Assembly: GCA_009776515.1 (NCBI GenBank)
Contig: WRNP01000013.1
Span: 1 to 24,608, forward strand
Direction of reading: 5' to 3'
Source of the DNA: Dehalococcoidia bacterium
Lineage (GTDB): Bacteria; Chloroflexota; Dehalococcoidia; Dehalococcoidales; UBA1222
Length of the DNA stretch: 24,608 nucleotides
Part shown: positions 15,133 to 21,646 of the stretch, one piece after another
How the letters are laid out: each line of letters opens with the position of its first letter
Position numbering within the stretch: position 1 is the first letter of the stretch
Notes under the pieces: model-generated
Told to the model about the DNA's origin: nothing
Databases searched by the model: none
The model's input: the letters and a program-made list of their open reading frames with translations, nothing else
Program-made: the position numbers and the translations under genes

Positions 15133-15757
15133 GATATCCCTCTGTATTGATGGGCGCGAGATTGAGGCCGCCGCCGGGGCCAGCCTGCTGGAGACCGCCC
15201 TAGAGCATGGCATCTATATCCCTCACCTCTGCCATGACCCCGATCTTAAGCCGCATGGCGGGTGTCGTCTGTGCCTGGTGGCTGTCCGAGGCGCACGGGG
15301 TTTCCCGGCCGCTTGCACAACGCAGGTGGCGGATGGCATGGTAGTGACCACCACCGGGGCTGAACTGGATCAGGTGCGGCGGGATATGCTGGAGATTCTC
15401 CTCACGGAACATCCCTTGGACTGCCTTAGCTGTGCCAAAAACCAGCACTGCGCGCTCCAGACGGCGGCAGCGTATATCGGGGATGTGAGGCGTAACCTGC
15501 GCCGCACGGGGACACCTGGGCAGGGGGCTGAGTTCACGCCCTGTTTTGTTCTGGGGCGGGACTACTGCATCCTCTGTCAAAAGTGCGTACGCGCTTGTGA
15601 TGAGATTGCGCATAAGAAATTACTCACGGTGGTTGGCCGCGGCGGCTTAAGCCGGGTAGCTATCTTTGCCAGCCAGGCTGAGTTGGTTGCTGCTTGCAGT
15701 GATTGCCTGGAGTGCGTTAAAAGATGTCCCACCGCCGCACTGCGGCCTCTGCCTTGA
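15125..15757 (+). CDS. Iron-sulfur diaphorase subunit (HoxU/NuoG N-terminus-like)
   Basis: A 210-residue multi-cluster electron carrier. It has a plant-type [2Fe-2S] domain (C36, C47, C50, C64), the His-Cys [4Fe-4S] motif (H96, C100, C103, C109), and two ferredoxin clusters (C148/151/154/158 and C191/194/197/201). It ends right after these, so it lacks the hydrogenase H-cluster domain of HndD and the molybdopterin domain of NuoG. Its length matches HoxU, so this is a complete small subunit and not a broken one. It overlaps the NuoF-like gene by 8 bp. It probably passes electrons between the FMN subunit and a catalytic partner encoded elsewhere, which this window does not show. Confidence 0.92.
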   Translation: MPKISLCIDGREIEAAAGASLLETALEHGIYIPHLCHDPDLKPHGGCRLCLVAVRGARGFPAACTTQVADGMVVTTTGAELDQVRRDMLEILLTEHPLDCLSCAKNQHCALQTAAAYIGDVRRNLRRTGTPGQGAEFTPCFVLGRDYCILCQKCVRACDEIAHKKLLTVVGRGGLSRVAIFASQAELVAACSDCLECVKRCPTAALRPLP

Positions 15758-15803
15758 GCGGTGCCAGTTGGCATATACGCTCATCTCGCGCTACAATAAG
15801 GCT

Positions 15804-16163
15804 GTGCAGTATGTGGGGGTGGATATCGTGGAAATCAGCCGTATTGACGAAGCCATCGCCGCGCGCGGTGAAGCGTTCTTAGAGCGCGTCTACACCCCGA
15901 CAGAAATTGCGTCCTATCGCCATAAATTGCCGTCACTGGCGGCGCGTTTCTCTGCCAAAGAGGCGGTAATCAAAGCCTTGGGTGGCGGCGGTATCAGACT
16001 GACGGAGATAGAAGTCCTCTCTGCCCCTGATGGCAAACCCCAGCTTTCCTTATACGGAAAGGCCCAGGTAAGGGCGGCAGAATTGGGGATTACCACTCTG
16101 GACGTGAGCCTCTCGCATACTCGTGATTACGCGGTAGCTTGTGCCGTTGGGTTTGCCCTATAG
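15804..16163 (+). CDS. acpS: Holo-[acyl-carrier-protein] synthase
   Basis: It transfers phosphopantetheine from CoA to the serine of acyl carrier protein. The family signature is complete: GVDIVEI with D7, and RFSAKEAVIKAL with E53, the two Mg-binding acids. I place the start at the GTG at 15804 (119 aa, family-typical). The frame stays open further upstream, but that extension overlaps the preceding gene in another frame and adds residues with no family counterpart. It lies 46 bp after the diaphorase module on the same strand and may be read from the same promoter, although the functions are unrelated. Confidence 0.9.
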   Translation: MQYVGVDIVEISRIDEAIAARGEAFLERVYTPTEIASYRHKLPSLAARFSAKEAVIKALGGGGIRLTEIEVLSAPDGKPQLSLYGKAQVRAAELGITTLDVSLSHTRDYAVACAVGFAL

Positions 16164-16230
16164 CTGTTTCGACGGGGCGACAAAGCTTTGCAAGATGCGG
16201 GGTTTATTTTTGATGACGACAACTATTTAG

Positions 16231-17523
16231 ATGCAGGATAAAGACTGCCATAACCCCACCGGCCTGCTGGAGATGTCGCCTGACTGGAAGCGCAAGGCCG
16301 TCTTATTTCTCTCCAGTCAGACCATTTCGCTTTTCGGCTCGGCATTGGTGCAGTATGCCATCACTTGGCATATCACCCTGGAAACCAAATCGGGGGCAAT
16401 GATGACCGCGGCCATCCTGTGCGGCTTCTTGCCCACCTTTCTCATCTCCCCGTTTGCCGGGGTGTGGGCTGACCGCTATAACCGCAAGCATCTCATTGTC
16501 ATGGCTGATGCGCTAATCGCCGTGGCAACGCTTGGCTTGGCGGGGCTATTCCTCATGGGGTACGATGCAATCTGGTTACTCTTTGTGATCTCGGCCATCC
16601 GTGCCCTTGGGAGCGGTGTCCAGATGCCGGCGGTGAGCGCCATATTGCCTCAGCTTGTCCCTGCCGCCAAACTTACGAGAATCAATGCCACCAATGGCAG
16701 TCTCCAGTCGTTGGTGACGCTGGTCTCGCCCATGTTGGCCGGAGCCCTCCTCACGGTGGCGGCCATTGAGGCCATATTCTTTATCGACGTTTTCACGGCG
16801 GCGGTGGCTATAGCCATCCTGCTCTTCTTGCGTGTACCCACCCATGCCAAGGCCTTGGGCAAGCAGGCTACGGGCTATTTCACCGACATGCTGGGCGGCT
16901 TAAGATACATACATCGGCACGCGTTCGTGCGCGTCTTATTCCTGTTCGGGGCTCTCTTTTTCTTTCTGGCCGCGCCCGTGGCGTTCTTGCCGCCGCTTCA
17001 GGTCGCCCGCAATTTTGGCGATGACGTTTGGCGCTTGGCTGCTATTGAGGTTGCCTTTTCTGTCGGCATGCTCATGGGTGGCCTTGCCATGGCCTCTTGG
17101 GGCGGCTTTAAGAACAAGGCGCGCTCATTGGCTTTCGCTGGCCTGATCATGGGGGCTTTTACCTTTGCCCTGGGGGTGACGCCGTTTTTTTGGCTCTACC
17201 TCGTTTTTATGGCAATTTTGGGTGTTTCAATGCCGGTTTTTAATACCCCGGCGATGGTTTTGCTTCAGCAGAAGGTCGAGGAGGACTTTTTGGGACGGGT
17301 GTTTGGAGTGATGGGTATGATAACGAGCATCATGATGCCGCTGGGCATGCTAGTGTTTGGGCCGTTGGCCGATCTGGTTAAAATCGAATGGCTACTTATC
17401 GGCTCAGGTATACTAATATTTATCGTGGGGATTTGCATGTGGTGGAATAGAATACTCGTCCAAGCCGGGAAGCCGATGGGGGAGTTGGGTGGTGCCCCAA
17501 CGAAGCATGGCGCCCTGCCGTAA
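16231..17523 (+). CDS. MFS efflux transporter, DHA3 (MefA-like) type
   Basis: A 430-residue inner-membrane protein with about 12 hydrophobic segments. The loop GVWADRYNRKHL after the second segment is the major-facilitator motif A, in the form seen in DHA3 exporters of macrolides and other compounds. LFGSALVQYAITWHI in the first segment also fits that group. The substrate cannot be predicted. The ATG at 16231 has no clear Shine-Dalgarno; the ATG at 16273 is an alternative, but its GGAG lies too close. It starts 67 bp after acpS on the same strand and runs convergently into degV with a 21-bp gap, without an obvious terminator. Confidence 0.88.
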   Translation: MQDKDCHNPTGLLEMSPDWKRKAVLFLSSQTISLFGSALVQYAITWHITLETKSGAMMTAAILCGFLPTFLISPFAGVWADRYNRKHLIVMADALIAVATLGLAGLFLMGYDAIWLLFVISAIRALGSGVQMPAVSAILPQLVPAAKLTRINATNGSLQSLVTLVSPMLAGALLTVAAIEAIFFIDVFTAAVAIAILLFLRVPTHAKALGKQATGYFTDMLGGLRYIHRHAFVRVLFLFGALFFFLAAPVAFLPPLQVARNFGDDVWRLAAIEVAFSVGMLMGGLAMASWGGFKNKARSLAFAGLIMGAFTFALGVTPFFWLYLVFMAILGVSMPVFNTPAMVLLQQKVEEDFLGRVFGVMGMITSIMMPLGMLVFGPLADLVKIEWLLIGSGILIFIVGICMWWNRILVQAGKPMGELGGAPTKHGALP

Positions 17524-17544
17524 GTTGCGGCTTGCCCCAATAGC

Positions 17545-18396
17545 CTAGTCTGGGGGCTGGCTCTTATGGCGCACGGCTAAGCCCAGCAAGCCTGGCCCGC
17601 CGTGAGCGGCGATAACCGGACCAACGCGGCCGACACGGATGTTCTCCGGAGGGCAGGCTGTGATGCGGCCAACTAGCCCCTGAGCTTCTTCGGGGGTGGT
17701 GCTGTAAGCGACATAGACTTCCGCTACTTCTGTGGAACTGTTAGCGAATTCCAGCAGTCTTTCCTTGGCTTTGGCGTAGCTTCGCACCTGGCCTGAGGGC
17801 ACAAACTCACCGTCTTTGAGTGCGATCAAGGGCTTGATATTGATGATGGCTCCCAACAGCGATTTGGCCTTGCCGATGCGACCTCCCTTGGCCAGGTACT
17901 CGAGGGTATCGAACATGATGAGGACTTTGGTATGGGTTATCATTTGGTGTACTGCCCCGGTGATCTCCGTGAAAGTTTTACCGGCTTTAGCCATGAGGGC
18001 GGCGGTACGGACTATCAGGCCTAAGCCTAGGGATAGCGACTGGGAGTCGAATATTGCTATTGGCACTTTGAGGGGCGTGTTCTTTTTAGCCTGCTCGGCG
18101 GAGTTGACAGCGCCGGTGAGCTTGGCCGAGACATGGATGCAGATGATGCCATCGGTTTCAGCCTCGGAAAGCCGGCTGAAAGCGGCGAGGAAGTCTTGGG
18201 GGACAGGCTGAGCGGTAGTGGGATAAACGGGCTCATATAGCAACTTCTGGTAGAACTCGTCGGTGCTGATATCTACGCCGTCCCGGTAGGACTTGGTGCC
18301 GAAGAGGAGGTGCATTGGCACGATGATGATACCCAGTTCTTTTATAGTCTCCGGCGGCAGGTCGCACATGCTGTCGGTGACGATGCGTACGGCCAC
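17545..18396 (-). CDS. DegV family fatty-acid-binding protein
   Basis: A 283-residue DegV (FakB-like) protein. In Firmicutes this family hands fatty acids to the FakA kinase; no fakA-like gene is visible here. Family segments are IVTDSMCDLP at the N-terminus, TTAQP with the fatty-acid carboxylate-binding Thr, HVSAKLTGA, the GGRIGKAK loop, IKPLIALKDGE, and the late HGGPGLLG containing the conserved histidine. The start is a GTG with GGGAG upstream. A well-formed promoter at 18434-18462 leaves a leader of about 31 nt, so the gene is probably transcribed alone. Confidence 0.92.
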   Translation of the reverse strand: MAVRIVTDSMCDLPPETIKELGIIIVPMHLLFGTKSYRDGVDISTDEFYQKLLYEPVYPTTAQPVPQDFLAAFSRLSEAETDGIICIHVSAKLTGAVNSAEQAKKNTPLKVPIAIFDSQSLSLGLGLIVRTAALMAKAGKTFTEITGAVHQMITHTKVLIMFDTLEYLAKGGRIGKAKSLLGAIINIKPLIALKDGEFVPSGQVRSYAKAKERLLEFANSSTEVAEVYVAYSTTPEEAQGLVGRITACPPENIRVGRVGPVIAAHGGPGLLGLAVRHKSQPPD

Positions 18397-18433
18397 GAGC
18401 GCTCCCTTCTCGGTCGTCTTTGATGTTGCGGGC

Positions 18434-18462
18434 AGTATAACGTGGTGATATTCATTTGTAAA
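18434..18462 (-). promoter_or_regulatory. Sigma70-type promoter of degV
   Basis: TTTACA (18457-18462), a 17-bp spacer and TATACT (18434-18439) on the minus strand, 38 bp before the GTG start. Each hexamer differs from consensus at one base. Confidence 0.75.
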
Positions 18463-18604
18463 GCTAAGGATGAGGTTGCGCGCAGGGGTTTTGCATCTGT
18501 ATAGAATATGTCAGGAGGTGCCTTGGCGGACGCCTCTGCCCCCAGTGAATCGCTTTGAGTTTACACCCGCATGCGGTAGGCTTTAATATGCACTGGCAAA
18601 TAGA

Positions 18605-20335
18605 CTATATTGCTTTCTTCTGGCGGCGACCGAAGAGCAAATTGCGCAAGGCGGAGAAATAACGCAGGCGCATCACGCTGCCCATAGGTATTTCCAGTTC
18701 TAAGCGCTCGGAGGCCGTAAAGCCGTTGATGGCATTCATTTCGGGGCGCAGGGTAGCGATTTCATCCTGCTTACCGCTCTTCAGCAACTCCTCGATTTTA
18801 GCTTCGAGCACCTTGGCGCGTTCAATGCGCTCAATCTGGCGATCGGCCAGCGCCTGCGGTATCTGCCCATATTTAGCCTTAAGCTTAGTAAGTCGGGCGA
18901 TCGATTCGTAGGTCACATCCGTAATCTCATCACGCGAAAGCCACAGCGTCTCATAATTAAGGCTGAACTTCCAGCTGGGCATGGTAAGTGCCTGGCGGTG
19001 CTCTTCCAGCGTCTTATAAAGCAGCTTGAAACCGTAGCGTTCCGGGTACTCAAAAGCTAAACTGCCGGGAGCCATAAAGGGCGCCTGATGCCCCATGAAC
19101 AGGAACAGACGTTTGTCGGCCTTAAATCTTTGCAGTAGATATTCACAGTAATCAATGGTACTCAGCACCGATTGGGTATCCTGTTTGTGTAAACCAATCA
19201 TGAAGAATATTTCCACCCGGCTGGCACCATTTTCCAGGGCTGCCTGCATCATCTCTTCCATTGCTTCATTGCTGAAGTCGCGCCCTAGTGATACTTGGCG
19301 TACTTCAGGATCATGTGATTCGGGTGACATATCCAGTGAGAAGCCGGGAGTAGCCTGTGCCATCTCTCGGATGAATGCTGGAGGCAGAGGATTGAATGCT
19401 TCAAACATAAGGGTGTTTTTCACTCGATGCTCTTTTATCAAGCTGAGAAGCCTATAGGCACGCTCGTCGCCATCCTCGCGGATGTCGCCCACCAGCAGAA
19501 TAGGCCCGCGTGTAATGCCGGAGATATTTTTGATGTCTTGAAAAATGCCATCAGCATTACGATAGGCCGGTTTCTTGCGGTTGGCAAAAATAGGCATAGC
19601 CTCGCGGGCGCCGCTGCAGAATATGCAGTTGTACTTACAGCCGCGACCGGTAAACACCGCTGTCACCGGATATTTAAGCCAGCCTTTAAACGGAATCACC
19701 GAGGCAAAATCACGGTAGCGCAGTACTTGACGCACCACCGTGCCGTAGTGATTTCCCATCACATGGCTGATATCCGTTGGCACATAGCTAAACTCATTTT
19801 CTTGGATCTGTCCGGAGGGATCCTTCCAGACGAGGTTAGGCACGGAGGCAAATTCGCTGTTATTCTGAAAAACCTGCATGAACTGTCGGAGGGGTTCTTC
19901 AGTGGAGTCGCCGCGCATGACAAAATCGACTTCAGGGTATTGAATGAGCTCTTTATAAAAACGGGAGGAAGAATAGCCGCCGAAGATAACTTTGGCATGC
20001 GGATGATACTTCTTAACAATTTTGGCGATTTCAATAGAGCCATGGGCGTGCACCATCCAGTGCAAATCTATGCCGAATACCGGCGCCTCCAGCTTCTGAA
20101 TAAAAGCCTCGGCATCAAAGCGCCCGTCGCGCAGCATGCGCCAAGCAATATTGACAATACGCGTGCGAAAGCCGTTATTCTCCAAGTATTCCGAGATACT
20201 GGACAGCCCCACGGGATACATTTCAAAAATGGGGGTGGACAGCACAAGGTCGCTCACCGGCCCATATAGTTGCGGCACTTTACGGAAATCATAAACATGC
20301 GGTGCGTGCAAAAGGATGAGGTCAGTCTTGGACAT
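18605..20335 (-). CDS. B12-binding-domain radical SAM protein of unknown role
   Basis: A 576-residue protein with an N-terminal cobalamin-type Rossmann domain (about 1-190, including FGIDLHW and KVIFGGYSSS) and a radical SAM domain with CKYNCIFC, the C-x3-C-x2-C site for the [4Fe-4S]-SAM cluster. The C-terminal 150 residues are helical and basic. The N-terminus resembles a family I remember as the Ta0216-type B12/radical SAM proteins; the reaction is unknown to me. I choose the ATG at 20335. The frame continues 28 codons upstream, but a promoter sits at 20345-20374, so the longer form would not be transcribed from it. That promoter leaves almost no untranslated leader. Confidence 0.88.
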   Translation of the reverse strand: MSKTDLILLHAPHVYDFRKVPQLYGPVSDLVLSTPIFEMYPVGLSSISEYLENNGFRTRIVNIAWRMLRDGRFDAEAFIQKLEAPVFGIDLHWMVHAHGSIEIAKIVKKYHPHAKVIFGGYSSSRFYKELIQYPEVDFVMRGDSTEEPLRQFMQVFQNNSEFASVPNLVWKDPSGQIQENEFSYVPTDISHVMGNHYGTVVRQVLRYRDFASVIPFKGWLKYPVTAVFTGRGCKYNCIFCSGAREAMPIFANRKKPAYRNADGIFQDIKNISGITRGPILLVGDIREDGDERAYRLLSLIKEHRVKNTLMFEAFNPLPPAFIREMAQATPGFSLDMSPESHDPEVRQVSLGRDFSNEAMEEMMQAALENGASRVEIFFMIGLHKQDTQSVLSTIDYCEYLLQRFKADKRLFLFMGHQAPFMAPGSLAFEYPERYGFKLLYKTLEEHRQALTMPSWKFSLNYETLWLSRDEITDVTYESIARLTKLKAKYGQIPQALADRQIERIERAKVLEAKIEELLKSGKQDEIATLRPEMNAINGFTASERLELEIPMGSVMRLRYFSALRNLLFGRRQKKAI

Positions 20336-20344
20336 AATCTGAGG

Positions 20345-20374
20345 ATTATAGCGGGCAAAGGGAGGGGTTGGCAA
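20345..20374 (-). promoter_or_regulatory. Promoter giving a near-leaderless radical SAM mRNA
   Basis: TTGCCA (20369-20374), an 18-bp spacer and TATAAT (20345-20350) on the minus strand. Only 9 nt separate the -10 from the ATG at 20335, so transcription would start about 2-3 nt before the start codon, with no room for a ribosome binding site. Confidence 0.65.
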
Positions 20375-20448
20375 AAACAATTTGAGATTAGCAATAACCC
20401 CAACGCTTAACAAGCTCAAGGTTTGGCTAAGCGCGCCCGGGAGTGGCC

Positions 20449-20799
20449 TTACGGCCTTTCGTTTTCAGGAAATAAGACTGTTAGCAGCATTTTAAACCGT
20501 TCGGTAGCATAAATGGCATGGGGTATTTTGGCCGGCATTACGATTGCTTCCCCGGGGCAAAGCGTATACTCCTTGCTACCGATGGTGATCCTGGCGGTGC
20601 CATCGAGTATCATTGCCAAAGCATCACCGGAGGACTCATGGGAACTGATCTCCTCATCTTTTGCAAAGGCAAACAGCGTCAGGCTGTGGTGGTTGTTCTG
20701 TGCCAGCGTCTTGCTGATGATTTGTCCGGGCAGGAAGGCCACCTGGTCTGCCAAGGGAAGCGCCATGCAGTGTTCAATGTTTTTGATTAGCTTTTCCAA
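20449..20799 (-). CDS. Small cupin-domain protein
   Basis: A 116-residue single-domain cupin. The two conserved cupin motifs are visible: SSHESSGDALAMILDG, with histidine and glutamate positions of the metal site, and PGEAIVMPAKIPHAI, with the last histidine. Such small cupins range from sugar isomerases and dioxygenases to ligand sensors, so no function is assigned. The start is TTG at 20799, supported by AGGGGGCGG just upstream; a nearby ATG is out of frame. The promoter at 20837-20866 makes it an independent unit, with the radical SAM gene 113 bp downstream. Confidence 0.85.
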   Translation of the reverse strand: MEKLIKNIEHCMALPLADQVAFLPGQIISKTLAQNNHHSLTLFAFAKDEEISSHESSGDALAMILDGTARITIGSKEYTLCPGEAIVMPAKIPHAIYATERFKMLLTVLFPENERP

Positions 20800-20836
20800 G
20801 ATACCGCCCCCTCTTTTTCATAAGTCCAGGCCAGTG

Positions 20837-20866
20837 ATTATACCGGCATTGTCCTATTTTGGGCAA
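20837..20866 (-). promoter_or_regulatory. Promoter of the cupin gene
   Basis: A perfect TATAAT (20837-20842) with TTGCCC (20861-20866) at 18-bp spacing on the minus strand, 37 bp before the TTG start. Confidence 0.65.
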
Positions 20867-20996
20867 TGGAGCCTCCTGCCGTTTGTTCCTATACGCTCTT
20901 GATCTGCCTGGGTCGGTACCCGCATTCATTGGCGTGATGTATTCTCTGTAAATACCAGAAAACCGAAGCGGGTGGGTGTGATAGAATAGGGGGCAT

Positions 20997-21365
20997 ATGG
21001 CCCAGCCTTTGAAGATCTGCGCGCAGTGCCTCGCTTCTTTGCGCGAGTCTGGGGACGGCCAGCGGGATTTGGCTGTCTACCTGATGGGCACCGGCGCGGG
21101 TGGGGTGGAGATCGTGCCGGTTGAAAACTGTCAGGCGCGGTTGACTGGACATAACGAAACTCCCTCTCCTCTTCCCCCGGCAGGGCGCACCTTGGCCGAT
21201 GTAACCGCGGATGAACTTAACCAGGCCATTGCTTGGCTTTTAAAGCAACTTAGATTGCCGCCGGAACATAGCGGTGAGGCCTGGGATTTGGAAAACGCCA
21301 TCAAGGCCGAGTGGCTCAAAGCGCTAGAGGTAAGAAGGCGTGAGGAACGCGAGCTGCTGGATTAA
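20997..21365 (+). CDS. Uncharacterised 122-aa protein
   Basis: I do not recognise this protein. It is soluble, begins with a CAQC pair (8-11) that could bind metal or react with thiols, has a Pro-rich middle (SPLPPAGR), and ends in a charged helical region (ALEVRRREERELL). An AGGGGG element lies 4-6 nt before the ATG, and composition matches the backbone, so I consider it real. It is the only plus-strand gene in the minus-strand stretch from 17.5 kb to the right end, and it faces the small membrane-protein gene. Confidence 0.7.
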   Translation: MAQPLKICAQCLASLRESGDGQRDLAVYLMGTGAGGVEIVPVENCQARLTGHNETPSPLPPAGRTLADVTADELNQAIAWLLKQLRLPPEHSGEAWDLENAIKAEWLKALEVRRREERELLD

Positions 21366-21385
21366 TTCTTGGGGGAATAGGGGGC

Positions 21386-21586
21386 TCAGTCTTTCCTTCG
21401 AGCCATAACGACGCCTATGCCCAGAAGAGCCAACCCCACCAGGATGCTGAAAATTGCAGACGGTACATTAATGCCAAAAGCGGAGGCTCCGGTGGCGATG
21501 CAGGCAATGCCCAGCACCAGCAGAAAGATATACCCGATAAAGCCCTTTTTGATATAAGAAAAGCCCTTTTTGATACCAGCTATCAT
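21386..21586 (-). CDS. Small two-helix membrane protein
   Basis: A 66-residue protein with two hydrophobic helices (about 18-36 and 42-60) separated by a short loop and ending in RRKD. The N-terminus carries a tandem heptad, IKKGFSY then IKKGFIG, encoded by a near-exact 21-bp duplication, which makes a basic cytoplasmic face. GAGGAGG lies 5 nt before the ATG. It is downstream of the fused mannosylglycerate gene in the same direction but has its own -10. Function unknown. Confidence 0.75.
   Translation of the reverse strand: MIAGIKKGFSYIKKGFIGYIFLLVLGIACIATGASAFGINVPSAIFSILVGLALLGIGVVMARRKD
21539..21575 (-). repeat. 21-bp tandem duplication inside the small membrane-protein gene
   Basis: The 16-mer AAAGCCCTTTTTGATA occurs at 21539-21554 and again at 21560-21575 on the plus strand, an exact 21-bp period that keeps the reading frame and repeats the residues IKKGF. 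Confidence 0.85.
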
Positions 21587-21618
21587 AGCGCCTCCTCATT
21601 ATCTGGGTACCGCTCTTT

Positions 21619-21624
21619 ATTATA
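21619..21624 (-). promoter_or_regulatory. Candidate -10 box of the small membrane-protein gene
   Basis: A perfect TATAAT on the minus strand, 32 bp before the start codon and just past the stop of the upstream gene. The best -35 is TAGACG at a long 19-bp spacing, inside the end of that gene. Confidence 0.45.
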
Positions 21625-21646
21625 ACGCAAAAGCCGATCGGGGCGT

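Noticed and set aside
15666..15803. 46-codon upstream extension of the acpS frame
   Set aside because: It overlaps the end of the diaphorase gene in another frame and has no counterpart in the family, whose proteins start just before GVDIVEI.
17534..17557. GCCCCA/TGGGGGC hairpin between the convergent MFS and degV genes
   Set aside because: A 12-nt loop, one bulge and no T run on either strand; not enough for a bidirectional terminator.
18513..18548. Strong plus-strand ribosome-site-like AGGAGGTG near a TTG
   Set aside because: The frame closes after about 12 codons and there is no convincing promoter, so it is more likely chance in the gap between two minus-strand genes.
19427..20269. A 280-codon open frame on the plus strand opposite the radical SAM gene
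   Set aside because: It lies entirely within a gene with clear family motifs on the other strand, shows no recognisable domain and has no ribosome site; it is a composition shadow.
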